From: Chloroflexota bacterium
GTDB taxonomy: Bacteria > Chloroflexota > Dehalococcoidia > DSGV01
Direction: 5' to 3'
DNA length: 32,879 nucleotides
Assembly: GCA_021787985.1 (NCBI GenBank)
Contig: JAJYLG010000033.1
Coordinates: forward strand, 1 to 32,879
Shown here: positions 20,816 to 30,445 of the stretch, piece by piece
How the letters are laid out: each line of letters begins with the position of its first letter
Position numbering within the stretch: the first letter of the stretch is position 1
Translations under genes and position numbers: made by a program
The notes under the pieces: model-generated
The model's database searches: none
What the model saw: only the letters and a program-made list of their open reading frames with translations
Told to the model about the DNA's origin: nothing

Positions 20816-23140
20816 TCAGACGACCCGGCCGCGGACGTCCTTGCGCCGCACGATTCGCGCCAGCAACGCGCCGCGCAGCCGCCGCCAGGCCCGTCCGGCG
20901 GTCTCCGCGGCCTCGCCTGGCGGGCGCGCCCCGTAGCGCACGCCGATGTACGCTTCGGCGAGCCGCCGCGGCGCGTCGCCCACGTCCAGCGTGGCCTCCA
21001 GCCGTCGCGCGAACTCCCTCGGCGTCTCGGAGCGCCGCGGGCCCATGCGGGCAGCGGCCGCGAGGCGGGCGCAGCGCTCCCAGAGTCGTACGGCCAGCGG
21101 CTGTCCGCGCAGGCCATGGAGGTAGTACCAGGCAGCGAACGCCAGGACCGCCAGGGCGAGCGTGCCGGCGAGGCCCCCGGCGAACGCCCCATACGGAGGC
21201 CGGGGTGCAGGACGGGGCGCGCTGCCGAGCGCGCCCTCCGGCGGGATGGCGTCGGGGCCCAGCGCGGAGCCGCCGTAGATGCTGGACAGGTCCGGCGGCA
21301 GATTGCGCTCTGTCTCGCCGTGGTCGATCGGGGCGTCGCCGGGGGTGCCGCCGCTGGTCTGCGCGATCGCCACCAGGGGCTGGTCCTGCGAGGGCGCGAA
21401 CTCGATCCAGCCGTAGCCGGGGAAGTAGGCCTCGGGCCAGGCGAGCGAATCGAGCTGGGTGACCGTGAACGGCGAGGAGGCGCGCGTCATGAGGGGCAGG
21501 CGGAAGCCGACCGCCAGCCGCGCCGGGATGCCCTGCGAGCGCAGTAGCATCACCATCGCGGTCGCCAGGTAGTCCGAGTAGCCTCGCTTCTCGTCGAAGA
21601 GCAGCCAGTCGACCGCGTCGTGGCCGGGCGGGACGGGCGGGATGTCGTAGGCCACCGGCAGCGTGCGCAGGTAGTCCTGGATCGCCACCGCGATGTCGTA
21701 CGGGTTGGCGTCAGCGCGCGTGACGAACGCGGCCAACTGGCGGACGCGAAACGGCAGCGACGCCGGGAGCTGCAGGTAGCGGTCGCGGACCCAGGCCGGG
21801 TAGTCGGAGCCGGCGGCGCGGAGCTGGTCCGCCGCGGCGGCCGAGACGGCCCCCTGCACGGTGTACGTCTGACCGGCAGCGATCCGCCCACGCGGCTCGA
21901 CGGTCACCACGTCCAGCGGCGAGGAGCCCGGGAGGTACGACACCCTGGCCGGCGGCTCAGCGGCGACCGGCGTCCCGGTGGTGAGCATCACGTTGGTCTC
22001 CTGGGCGGCCGTCACCTGCAACGTGATCGCGCGCCGGTCCAGCAGGGCAGCCGGCATGGTCGACTCGCCGTTGACCTGGGTGCCGCTGAGCGGTCCTCTG
22101 CTGCGCGGCCCCTGCTTCCACCCCTGGCCGGTGTACTCGTCGTACACCGTGGCCCGCAGCGGCCGGCCATTCGTCGCCCCGCTGAGCACCTTGACGGCGG
22201 CCAGCGGCTTGTTCACCAGCTTGACGCGGCCCTGCAGGGGGAGCGAGGGGCCGAGGTTGTGGAGCGGCACCTCGCGGTGTGCGTCGATGTTGGAGAAGAG
22301 GCGGGTCACGTCGTCGCTCAGCCCGCCGAGCGGGCTGGTCGCGCTGCGCCAGGCGGCGTTCAAGGCGGGTGACTGGTCCGCTCGCGGGAGGACCCAGGCG
22401 AGAAAGAGAATCGCGGCGCCTACCAGCAGCAGCGGTTGGAGCGGGTGCAGTCCGGCGGTCGGCGGCACGCTGGCATCCACGCGCCGCCACCGCCCGACGC
22501 GGCGGTGGAACGCCCCGCGCGAGGCGAGCAGGAGCGCGAGCATGCCGAAGAGCGCCAGGTTGGTCGATGGGCCGGCGTCCAGGTAGATGGTGTTGACCAC
22601 GATCAGACCGGTGCACGGCAGCACGGCCAGGAGCGGGTTACGGGAGCGCAGGCAGCCCCACATGGTCAGGAACGCGCAGATCCAGACCAGCGCCAATGCA
22701 AACGCCACGAACGGCAGGTTGTCGGTCGTGATGCCGCCGGTGCGCGCCACATGGATCCAGTCGCCGATACGGTGCAGCACCGGTCGGACGCCTCCCCAGC
22801 CGTGCGGGAGCCCGGCGTACGACTCAGTCAGCAGGAGGTCGGCCACCGCGCCGGAGACCAGGACGATGAGCCAGCCGGCCGCGCCCGGGATGCGCGCGCG
22901 CGCCAGCGCGAATCCGGCGAGCGCCGCCGCCAACGCCATGCCGATTACGCTGGGGATGCCGTCAGCCCAGCGCGCGTCGTCGATGGCGTGCGCGGTGAGC
23001 GCCACGAGTGCCAGGGCGACGGCGAGCGTGACCCAGGCGTCCCCGTCAGTCAGCCAGGCCGACGCCCACCAGCGCTGCCGGCGAGGGGGTTCGAGCCTTT
23101 CCAGCGTGCGCAGGTACTCGATCCAACCGGCCTGGCTCAC
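20816..23140 (-). CDS. Transglutaminase-like membrane protein (TgpA/DUF3488 type) lacking catalytic residues
   Basis: A 774-residue protein. N-terminal membrane helices (about residues 35-215 and near 236-253) form the DUF3488-like part. An extracytoplasmic region follows with a transglutaminase-like core (about 480-590), then a helix at about 650-672 and a cytoplasmic DUF4129-like tail. The core is recognisable by GYSDYLATAMVMLLRSQGIPARLAVGF and AWPEAYFPGYGWIEFAPS. The usual catalytic Cys (GYC) is Ser522 and the usual His (HAW) is Leu566; Ala582 stands where Asp or Glu is common. The fold is kept but the triad is not, so transglutaminase or protease activity is unlikely. GTG 23140 is six bases past the DUF58 stop. 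The moxR-DUF58-TgpA order is a common trio linked to envelope functions. Confidence 0.85.
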   Translation of the reverse strand: MSQAGWIEYLRTLERLEPPRRQRWWASAWLTDGDAWVTLAVALALVALTAHAIDDARWADGIPSVIGMALAAALAGFALARARIPGAAGWLIVLVSGAVADLLLTESYAGLPHGWGGVRPVLHRIGDWIHVARTGGITTDNLPFVAFALALVWICAFLTMWGCLRSRNPLLAVLPCTGLIVVNTIYLDAGPSTNLALFGMLALLLASRGAFHRRVGRWRRVDASVPPTAGLHPLQPLLLVGAAILFLAWVLPRADQSPALNAAWRSATSPLGGLSDDVTRLFSNIDAHREVPLHNLGPSLPLQGRVKLVNKPLAAVKVLSGATNGRPLRATVYDEYTGQGWKQGPRSRGPLSGTQVNGESTMPAALLDRRAITLQVTAAQETNVMLTTGTPVAAEPPARVSYLPGSSPLDVVTVEPRGRIAAGQTYTVQGAVSAAAADQLRAAGSDYPAWVRDRYLQLPASLPFRVRQLAAFVTRADANPYDIAVAIQDYLRTLPVAYDIPPVPPGHDAVDWLLFDEKRGYSDYLATAMVMLLRSQGIPARLAVGFRLPLMTRASSPFTVTQLDSLAWPEAYFPGYGWIEFAPSQDQPLVAIAQTSGGTPGDAPIDHGETERNLPPDLSSIYGGSALGPDAIPPEGALGSAPRPAPRPPYGAFAGGLAGTLALAVLAFAAWYYLHGLRGQPLAVRLWERCARLAAAARMGPRRSETPREFARRLEATLDVGDAPRRLAEAYIGVRYGARPPGEAAETAGRAWRRLRGALLARIVRRKDVRGRVV

Positions 23141-23146
23141 GGCGGC

Positions 23147-24394
23147 TCACCCCGGTGGCGCCGCCGGGGCCGTGTCGAGCCCCGGCGTCAATGACGTGGA
23201 CAGGTCGGCTCCCTGCTTCACGAGGTAGGTGAAGATGTCGGCCGCCGTGAGCGTGGCGATCGCCTGGATGGCGTCGTGGGGGCCGCCGAAGGTGGACGCT
23301 TCGAGCAGCGCGGCCGCGGCCTTGACGCCGCGCGAGGTGAGCATCTGCAGCGAGGCGATCCAACGCTCGTCCGTGCTCGGCGTCACCACGACGACGGTCG
23401 TGTGCCGGCCGAAGCGCTTGCCCTCCACGGCGAGCAGGTCGGCCAGCGGCACGTCGCCGCCCGCGCGGCAGGTGGCCAGCGCCTCGAGGATGTGGGTCAT
23501 CTGCTGCGGGCCGCGCTCGACCTCGATGATCTCGAGCCGGTCGCCGAAGGCCATGTAGCCGACGTTGCGGTTCTGGACCAGGAAGTGGCGCGCGACGGAG
23601 GCGGCGACCTTGACGGCGTACTCCTCGGTGGACTCGTCGCCCGTGCCCGCGTGCCAGCGGCGCTCGAGGTCGAGCACGACCCAGATGTCGCTGGCCGGGT
23701 CGAGCTCGAAGGTCTTGACCATGAGCCGGCCGGTGCGCGCCGTGGTGCGCCAGTGGATGCGGTTGAAGCTGTCGCCGGGGACATACTCGCGCACGCCGCT
23801 GGCGTTCGGCGTGACGTAGTGGGTGCGCTTGCGATAGCGCCCCTCCCCGGGCAGGCTGGCCGGCGGCACCTGGAAGCTGGCCAGATCGACGAACGGCGGG
23901 TAGACGATGACCTGCCCGGCGCGGCCGTACGCCCGTTCGATGCGGAACAGGCCGAACGGGTCGCCGCCGGCGACGCGGAGCGGTCCGATGCGGTAGACGC
24001 CCCGCCGGGAGAGCCGGGTCTGGATGCGCCAGGTCCGCAGCCGGCGAGCGCCGAGGGTGATCACGCGATGCCCGTGGTGGCCCGGCAGGTCCGAGGGATC
24101 GTCGACCTCCAGCCAGATGCGTGGGAAGAGGCCGCGATTGCGCACCGTGATCCGCTCCTGCGCCACTTGGCCGACCTGGGCGCGGTCGCCGAACCGGCTG
24201 ACCTCGACCTCCAGGCCGCTCAGGTTGTAGCGCGACCAGGCGTAGGCGGCGATGATCACCGCGCCCAGGACGTAGCCCAGGCGAAACAGCAGCCAGAAGC
24301 CGGTGGCGAAACCGAGGCCGAGCGCCACGACGCACAGCACGCCGACGCCGGTGAGGCCGCGGTAGGTGCGGAGCCAGGCGAAGGCGGCGCGCAT
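23147..24394 (-). CDS. DUF58 domain-containing membrane protein
   Basis: A 415-residue protein with two N-terminal membrane helices (about residues 13-53), a beta-rich extracytoplasmic domain, and the DUF58 signature GVREYVPGDSFNRIHWRTTARTG in the middle. A VWA-like fold follows (DIWVVLDLERRW as the metal-site-like strand). The protein is the usual partner of MoxR ATPases and TgpA-like proteins; the biochemical role is not settled. ATG 24394 has GAAGGA upstream and lies 17 bases past the moxR stop. The frame open further upstream overlaps moxR and is not conserved. Confidence 0.88.
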   Translation of the reverse strand: MRAAFAWLRTYRGLTGVGVLCVVALGLGFATGFWLLFRLGYVLGAVIIAAYAWSRYNLSGLEVEVSRFGDRAQVGQVAQERITVRNRGLFPRIWLEVDDPSDLPGHHGHRVITLGARRLRTWRIQTRLSRRGVYRIGPLRVAGGDPFGLFRIERAYGRAGQVIVYPPFVDLASFQVPPASLPGEGRYRKRTHYVTPNASGVREYVPGDSFNRIHWRTTARTGRLMVKTFELDPASDIWVVLDLERRWHAGTGDESTEEYAVKVAASVARHFLVQNRNVGYMAFGDRLEIIEVERGPQQMTHILEALATCRAGGDVPLADLLAVEGKRFGRHTTVVVVTPSTDERWIASLQMLTSRGVKAAAALLEASTFGGPHDAIQAIATLTAADIFTYLVKQGADLSTSLTPGLDTAPAAPPG

Positions 24395-24411
24395 CGGAGG
24401 TCCTTCCGTGG

Positions 24412-25365
<954 letters not shown>

Positions 25366-25383
25366 TGCGCACCTCCCCGCCGT

Positions 25384-25412
25384 CACCGCTCCGCGGTGGT
25401 GCAACCAGTCTA
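25384..25412 (-). promoter_or_regulatory. Candidate -10 box and leader hairpin of the moxR operon
   Basis: TAGACT on the minus strand (25407-25412) is a TAnnnT box; the only -35-like TTGCAC is 20 bases upstream, an overlong spacing. CACCGC-GGA-GCGGTG (25384-25398) lies at the expected 5' end of the RNA. The remaining space to 25655 shows nothing I can assign. Confidence 0.3.
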
Positions 25413-25655
25413 CCGAAGATCGGCTGGGGCGGGTGCAACGACTGTGGCCTCGGCGACGTTTACGCAGATGAGGGCCGGTGTGGATTCCCTGCCCTGTTAC
25501 CGGTCCTGGCCGGACGTGCCGTGCGGACGGCGGCCAGTGCCCGCCCGTGGCTGCCGCCGCCGGCGGCCGGTCGACCGGGGTTCCACCACGCCCTCTGGCG
25601 CGTTGACCGCCGCCGGCTCGACTGGCGGCGCGGCGTGAGAAGTCGCACCATCGGG

Positions 25656-26687
25656 ATGATGCGAGGCGTGCGTCGGTCTGGCGATTGGGCGGGGACGTCC
25701 GCCCTGGGCGGACTCGCGGGGCTCCTGCTCCTGCTGGCAGGGTGCCTCGGCGGCGCTGGCGGCACTCGGCCCTCGCCGACGCCATCGACCGTCGCGCCGT
25801 CGGCCACGCCCAGCCTCAGTCCCACGGCGACCGCCACGCCCAGCCCCACGCCGAGCCCAACGGCCGTCCCCGCGCCCCGCCTCGAGCTCTCGACGTCGTC
25901 CGCGCCCCAGGGCGGGACCTTCCTGGTGCACCTGATCGCGCCGGGCTACACGCAGCCGCACATCTCGTTCCTCGGGCGTGACCTGGAGCCGTTCCCCGTC
26001 CCCGATGGCTGGGCGGCGCTCGGCGCGGTGGGGCAGCCACCGGGCGTCTTCCGCCTGCCCTCGGCGGGCGACTACACGGTCGCCGCCGCCGCGACCCCGC
26101 CGGGCGGTGGCGAGCGTCCGCAGCTCAGCGCGCGTCTGCGGGTCACGGCAGTAGCCTTCCCGGTGGACCACATCACCCTGGGGCCGCCCGGCCTCTCGCT
26201 GCTGACTCCCGGCAGCGAGGCGGTGGACCAGCGCATCCTGTCGCGGGCGTACGCCACGTTCACCCCCGTCGCGATGTGGCACGGGCCGTTGCTGCTGCCG
26301 GTGGACGTGCCGGTGACCGGGCACTTCGGAGAGAAACAGAGCTTCAACAACGGTCCGGCGGTCGGCTCGCACAGCGGCACCGACCTCGGCGCGCCGGAGG
26401 GAACCCCCGTGCGCGCGGCGGCCGACGGGCGCGTGGTGTTCGCCGGTGCGCTGAGCGTGCGCGGGAACGGGGTGGTGATCGATCACGGGCTGGGGGTGCT
26501 CACCGGCTACTTCCACCTGTCGCGCATCGACGTTCACGACGGCGAGCAGGTCAAGCGGGGCCAGGTGATCGGCGCGGTGGGCGAGACGGGCGTGGCCGAT
26601 GGGGCGCACCTGCACTGGGAGCTCGCCGTGGGCGGGCTGCAGGTCGATGCGCTGGCCTGGACGCGCTCGGCGCCGACTGTTCCGTAG
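25656..26687 (+). CDS. M23 family metallopeptidase lipoprotein
   Basis: A 343-residue protein with a lipoprotein signal: hydrophobic LLLLLAGC with Cys30 as the lipidation site. A Ser/Thr/Pro linker (about 35-75) leads into a beta-rich domain, and a C-terminal LytM/M23 domain follows. The zinc site is complete: His239 and Asp243 in HSGTDLG, and His318 and His320 in HLHWEL, with [14 protein letters not shown] between. Such enzymes cut cross-links in peptidoglycan outside the membrane. The start could be ATG 25656 or 25659; no strong ribosome site is seen. A longer frame opens upstream at 25521, but it would put the lipobox far from the N-terminus. A GC-rich hairpin follows the gene. Confidence 0.9.
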   Translation: MMRGVRRSGDWAGTSALGGLAGLLLLLAGCLGGAGGTRPSPTPSTVAPSATPSLSPTATATPSPTPSPTAVPAPRLELSTSSAPQGGTFLVHLIAPGYTQPHISFLGRDLEPFPVPDGWAALGAVGQPPGVFRLPSAGDYTVAAAATPPGGGERPQLSARLRVTAVAFPVDHITLGPPGLSLLTPGSEAVDQRILSRAYATFTPVAMWHGPLLLPVDVPVTGHFGEKQSFNNGPAVGSHSGTDLGAPEGTPVRAAADGRVVFAGALSVRGNGVVIDHGLGVLTGYFHLSRIDVHDGEQVKRGQVIGAVGETGVADGAHLHWELAVGGLQVDALAWTRSAPTVP

Positions 26688-26745
26688 GGGCGAGGTGCTA
26701 TCTCGCCCACGGCTGCGGGAGGATCGACGTCGCCGGAGAAGGAAG

Positions 26746-26774
26746 CCGCCGGCCCGCTGGAGACGGGCCGGCGG
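26746..26774. terminator. Strong hairpin between convergent M23 and DoxX genes
   Basis: CCGCCGGCCCG (26746-26756) and CGGGCCGGCGG (26764-26774) form a perfect 11-bp stem around a 7-base loop. It lies between the two convergent genes, 58 bases after the M23 stop and 28 bases from the DoxX stop. There is no T-tract, which is common in high-GC genomes. Confidence 0.6.
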
Positions 26775-26802
26775 TCGGCAGGACGAGCGCGACGAGCGTC
26801 CG

Positions 26803-27435
26803 CTATGGGGCGAGTGGCTGCTTGCCACCGCCTCCGGTCGTGCCCGGCGCGGCAGGGCGCGCCTCCCGCACGAAGAGGGTGCCGGGCTTCCATGGCGTGC
26901 CGAGGATCGGCAGCAGCCAATGGTCGATTCCGATGTAGCCGCCGACCTTCCAGCCGAGGATCATCAGCACCGCGAGGCCGAACAGCACGGGGTTCGTGCT
27001 CGAGCTGCCGGCGAGCATGAAGTTGAAGTTCATCAGGCCGCCGAAGAAGGCCGCGAGGCCGACGAACAGGCCCATGATCAGGGCGATGCCGACCAGCGTC
27101 TCACCGATGGCGACGAGCTTGGCGAACCACGTGTACCAGGAGTGGTCCAGCATGAACTGGAGGAAGTCGCGGTACCAGCCGTAGGTGATCGCCGCCCGCG
27201 CCGGGGGCTTGGGAACCGCGATCGCGCGGGTCCAGTAGCCCTGCAGCGCGGTCCCGGTTTCCATCCAGGTGGGATCGAACAGCTTGTGCCGGCCCGCTTC
27301 CAGCCATTGCCAACCCAGGTACACGCGTACGATCAGGAAGAAGATGGCCACGCGCGTGTCTCCGAGGAGGAACCGCACGAGCTTCGGGTCTTCCGCCTGC
27401 TGTGGATGCGTCGTAAGCCTGTTCCAGAAGGACAT
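26803..27435 (-). CDS. DoxX family membrane protein
   Basis: A 210-residue protein with four membrane helices: VAIFFLIVRVYLGWQWLEAG, the AKLVAIGETLVGIALIMGLF region, GGLMNFNFMLAG, and NPVLFGLAVLMILGW. GRHKL in the first helix and LVAIGETLVGIAL are typical of DoxX/DoxD-like proteins. Members are linked to thiosulfate:quinone oxidoreduction or oxidative stress; the exact role is not known here. ATG 27435 is chosen because GGGAGGTGAGG directly precedes it; an in-frame ATG 15 bases upstream overlaps that site. A CRP-type palindrome lies 86 bases upstream, which suggests cAMP- or redox-dependent control. Confidence 0.85.
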   Translation of the reverse strand: MSFWNRLTTHPQQAEDPKLVRFLLGDTRVAIFFLIVRVYLGWQWLEAGRHKLFDPTWMETGTALQGYWTRAIAVPKPPARAAITYGWYRDFLQFMLDHSWYTWFAKLVAIGETLVGIALIMGLFVGLAAFFGGLMNFNFMLAGSSSTNPVLFGLAVLMILGWKVGGYIGIDHWLLPILGTPWKPGTLFVREARPAAPGTTGGGGKQPLAP

Positions 27436-27520
27436 CTCCTCACCTCCCATGAGGTTCTCGGGACGCTCGTCCGCCACCTTGAGAGTTGCAGCCAAGCGAC
27501 GGGCCGGCAGTCAGGCAAAT

Positions 27521-27536
27521 GGTGACATTCTTCACA
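27521..27536 (-). promoter_or_regulatory. CRP/FNR-type palindromic site
   Basis: On the minus strand TGTGA-N6-TCACC, nine of ten bases matching the CRP-type TGTGA-N6-TCACA. It lies in the 219-base divergent space, 86 bases before doxX and 118 before the small membrane gene. Confidence 0.45.
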
Positions 27537-27654
27537 ATCCAGGTCGGGTATTCCCCCACACGATTGCCCAAGCTTGCCCGACAATGACATCGGTCGGCAC
27601 ATGCGATGCTTGCGCTGCGGGGAGCACCCTGACTTGGAAGCTCGGAGGTGGGAG

Positions 27655-27843
27655 ATGCGCCGCATTCCGGTCGTTGGACAGGCGATCATCGTTGTGGCGC
27701 TGTTCAGCCTGGCCGCACTGTTCGCGGTGCAGCTCCAGAGATGGGGGCAGGCCGGCGACATGCCGGAGCTTGTTGGCGGTCTGGTCACCATGCTGGCGCT
27801 GATTCTCGCCTGGGGCATCGGCGAGGCAGTCACAAACCAGTAA
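27655..27843 (+). CDS. Small two-helix membrane protein, unknown function
   Basis: A 62-residue protein with two predicted membrane helices (QAIIVVALFSLAALFAVQL and LVGGLVTMLALILAWGIGE) joined by a short loop QRWGQAGDMPE. No motif is recognised. ATG 27655 follows GGAGGTGGG, which supports real expression. The longer frame upstream contains a cysteine pair but is not preceded by any ribosome site. It is transcribed away from doxX and ends before a strong terminator hairpin. Confidence 0.55.
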   Translation: MRRIPVVGQAIIVVALFSLAALFAVQLQRWGQAGDMPELVGGLVTMLALILAWGIGEAVTNQ

Positions 27844-27908
27844 GGCGGGCGCCGGGGATCGCCTGGCGCCGCGCCGATGAACATGCGGCGCGGGCCGCGC
27901 CGTCGCGC

Positions 27909-27941
27909 GAGCGGGCGGATCCCAAGCGGGTCCGCCCGCTC
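27909..27941. terminator. Strong hairpin between the small membrane gene and the histidine kinase gene
   Basis: GAGCGGGCGGA (27909-27919) pairs with TCCGCCCGCTC (27931-27941); CCC (27921-27923) and GGG (27928-27930) extend it past a one-base bulge to a 14-bp stem with loop AAGC. It lies between convergent gene ends. No T-tract. Confidence 0.6.
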
Positions 27942-28038
27942 TGCCTGCGGCGGCTATCCGTCCCGCAGGCGCGGGGTGGGATGCCCGCGGAGAGTTCGGG
28001 CGAGCTGAGGATGCAGCCCCAGGATCGAGCGTGTGGCG

Positions 28039-29628
28039 CTACTGGCTCGTCCGGACTCGGCGGCTCTTCTTGGGGCCAGGGCGGGCGGATTGTTGTGGCG
28101 GGGTGGGCAAGCATGCCTCGACGTACGTGCCCCTGCCCGGGGTGGACGCAATGCGGAACTTCCCGCCGAGCAGGCCGACCCGTTCTTGCATCCCGACGAT
28201 GCCGAACCTCCCCGTGCTCGCGAGACTGATGGTGGGAGTCGTGACCTGGAAGCCAACGCCGTCATCGGCGACAGTCAGGCATACCTCTTCGTCTCGGTAT
28301 GCGAGCGTCGCGGTCACGTGGGAAGCGAACGCGTGATGTTCCACATTGTGCAATGCCTCCTGAGCGATGCGGAAGAGGCAAAGCTCTACTTCGGGGGGCA
28401 GTCGGCGCTCGACGCCGAGGACGGCCAGCCGTCCGCTGGCATTCCCCCGTCGCTCCAGGTCGTTGAGCAGCCGCCTGACAGCCGGCACCAGGCCGAGGTC
28501 GTCGAGGATCGACGGTCGCAGGTCCCGGATCACGCGCCGCAGCTCGTCGGCCACCGCCTCTGCCGAGTCGCGCAGCTCGCGCATGTGCGCGCGAATAGCC
28601 GGAGACACGGCGCCCTCGCCGGGCTCGTCCAGCACATCCATTCGTCTGAGGAGGAGGACCATGGACTGGAGGCTGCCGTCGTGGACCTCGCGCGCGATTC
28701 GCCGGCGCTCCTCTTCCTGAGCCCGCAGAACTTGCTGGGCGTAGCGCTCGAGTCCGCGCTGCCGTTCGTGCCGGTCGGTCACGTCGTGGAAGATCGCCTG
28801 GGTGAGGGCAATGCCGCTGTCGCTGTCGCTGGTGAGGCGTGTGCAGACGGGTTCGAGCCAGCGGAGGTCGTGGGGCCGCGACCGAAGCGGCAGCTCACCG
28901 CCGGTGGCCATCCCGCCGGGGGTGACGCAGCCGAGCAATCGCTCGGCCTGCTGGGAGCCGATGAGCGCGACGACGTTCTGAGTTCGCAGGTCGGCTGGCG
29001 GTCGCTCGAACAACTCCGCGGCGGCCGCGTTCGCCTCCAGGATCGCGCCCTGGGGGTCGAGCAGCAGAATGGCCTCGGCTGCACCATCGAATAGCCCGCG
29101 GTACTTCGCCTCGGACATCCGCCGGGCCGCCTCCTCCGCCTCCGCGCGGCGGCGGGCGGACACTTCCCGGTCGACGCGGCTGGCGATGATGACTGCGAGC
29201 ACGATGAGGATCAGCATCTCGGTGCTCTCGGCGAGGCGCGCCACGCCGTGATGCCAGACGACGATGTTGGGCACGGTGATCAGTGCGCTCCACACCGCCG
29301 TGGGGATGGCACCCTCGCGGCCGAAGTTAAGGCTGGCATAGATGATCGGGACAAGGTACAGGGCGTACGTGATCTCGGGGTAAAGCAGACCAACGCGCGC
29401 ACTCTCGCGGCTTGCTTCAAGCGTCCAATGAACGGCCTCGGCCGCGACGATCAGCGCCTGGATCGCCCAGAAGCGGCGGTCGTGCAGGCACTGGCGGAAC
29501 CGAGCGAGCGCGCGTTGCCTGCGGCAGGCTGATGACTGCAGCAAGCCGAGCAACAGCGCCAGCCAATCACGCCAGACTTGCAACTGCGCCCGACTCCTTC
29601 CACCGGCCCTCAGCGTAGCTGTCGGCAA
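28039..29628 (-). CDS. PAS-domain sensor histidine kinase (NarL-system type, HisKA_3)
   Basis: A 529-residue kinase. N-terminal membrane helices (about 53-70, 88-100, 107-125 and 136-150) are followed by a coiled segment, a PAS domain (about 170-285, ILLLDPQGAILEANAAAAEL) and a HisKA_3 dimerisation helix with phospho-acceptor His316 in IAREVHDGSLQ. The C-terminal HATPase has EALHNVEHHA (N box), DDGVGF (G1) and GIVGMQERVGLLGG (G2). TTG 29628 is preceded by GAGGAG eight bases away and overlaps the end of the response regulator by 19 bases. It has no ATG near the N-terminus. It phosphorylates the regulator encoded just upstream. The signal is not evident; the membrane-embedded N-terminus and PAS domain suggest redox or energy sensing (inference). 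Confidence 0.92.
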   Translation of the reverse strand: MPTATLRAGGRSRAQLQVWRDWLALLLGLLQSSACRRQRALARFRQCLHDRRFWAIQALIVAAEAVHWTLEASRESARVGLLYPEITYALYLVPIIYASLNFGREGAIPTAVWSALITVPNIVVWHHGVARLAESTEMLILIVLAVIIASRVDREVSARRRAEAEEAARRMSEAKYRGLFDGAAEAILLLDPQGAILEANAAAAELFERPPADLRTQNVVALIGSQQAERLLGCVTPGGMATGGELPLRSRPHDLRWLEPVCTRLTSDSDSGIALTQAIFHDVTDRHERQRGLERYAQQVLRAQEEERRRIAREVHDGSLQSMVLLLRRMDVLDEPGEGAVSPAIRAHMRELRDSAEAVADELRRVIRDLRPSILDDLGLVPAVRRLLNDLERRGNASGRLAVLGVERRLPPEVELCLFRIAQEALHNVEHHAFASHVTATLAYRDEEVCLTVADDGVGFQVTTPTISLASTGRFGIVGMQERVGLLGGKFRIASTPGRGTYVEACLPTPPQQSARPGPKKSRRVRTSQ

Positions 29629-30296
29629 GCGTCGCTCTCCTCATCTGGTGGCACGGCGGGCGGGAACCAGTGATGGGCAGCGCCGTACATCACCGCCTCC
29701 GTACGCGACGATGCGCCGATCTTGGTGAGGATGTGGCTGAGGTGGCCTTCCACGGTTCGCACGCTGATGCTCATCATGGCGGCGATCTCCTTGTTGCGAT
29801 GGCCCTTTGCGGCAAGTCGCAGGATCGCCAATTCACGCGGTGACAGGCGCGGCTCCCGGGCTTCTCCCGCGTTCGCCCTGAGTGAGCGACGTAGCTTCTC
29901 GGCGACCGTCGGGTGGAGGACGACCTGACCCTGGTGGACGGACTGGATAGCCCCCACCATGTCGCGGGCCCGCATGGTCTTCAGTAGATAGCCGGCCGCG
30001 CCGGCCTCCATGGCAGCGACAACGTAGTCTTCTTCGTCGTAGGCGCTGAGCACGAGGACCGCCGCTCTTGGCGCAGCACTGCGAATCTGGGGAAGCCCCT
30101 CGATACCGCTCTGGTCCGGCAGCGCCAAGTCGAGCAACACGACGTCGGGACGTGCGTGCCGCGCGAGCCGCACGGCATCCGCCACGGTACCGGCCTCTCC
30201 CACGACCTCGATCGCGGGGTCACGTTCAAGCACCTGGCGAGTGCCCTCTCGCACGACGGGATGGTCATCGACGATGAGAACACGTATGGCAGCCAC
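29610..30296 (-). CDS. NarL/FixJ family response regulator
   Basis: A 228-residue regulator. The receiver domain has acidic residues Asp10 and Asp11 in VLIVDDHPVV, phospho-acceptor Asp56 in VVLLDLALPD and Lys106 in YLLKTM. The LuxR-type helix-turn-helix (about 150-210) reads LSPRELAILRLAAKGHRNKEIA and ISVRTVEGHLSHILTKIGASSR. GTG 30296 has GGGGTG six bases upstream; GTG 30305 is the other option and adds three residues. It is cotranscribed with the histidine kinase and faces away from the Rieske-cytochrome b operon, separated by 398 bases, so it may control that operon (inference). Confidence 0.92.
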   Translation of the reverse strand: MAAIRVLIVDDHPVVREGTRQVLERDPAIEVVGEAGTVADAVRLARHARPDVVLLDLALPDQSGIEGLPQIRSAAPRAAVLVLSAYDEEDYVVAAMEAGAAGYLLKTMRARDMVGAIQSVHQGQVVLHPTVAEKLRRSLRANAGEAREPRLSPRELAILRLAAKGHRNKEIAAMMSISVRTVEGHLSHILTKIGASSRTEAVMYGAAHHWFPPAVPPDEESDACRQLR

Positions 30297-30376
30297 CGTC
30301 GGCACCCCGCGGCCAGAATAGCAGCACCACGAGTCGAAGGGATCGGTGGTCACACCTATGGCCCTCATAAGTGTTT

Positions 30377-30398
30377 TCACGCGGCAGCTCGTGCGTGA
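30377..30398. repeat. Inverted repeat in the regulator-Rieske intergenic space
   Basis: TCACGC (30377-30382) and GCGTGA (30393-30398) form a perfect inverted repeat with a 10-base gap, 81 bases upstream of the response regulator start. The dyad spacing suits a dimeric DNA-binding protein. Confidence 0.35.
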
Positions 30399-30445
30399 CA
30401 GCACCGATGCGCGCTGGGTGGCGCAGGCACAGACTGCGGATCGAA

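Noticed and set aside
25521-25655. Upstream extension of the M23 lipoprotein
   Set aside because: Would place the lipobox about 75 residues from the N-terminus, incompatible with a lipoprotein signal.
25743-25880. Repeated GC-rich units in the M23 gene considered as a DNA repeat
   Set aside because: They encode a Ser/Thr/Pro linker, common between a lipid anchor and a wall hydrolase domain; no tandem unit is exact.
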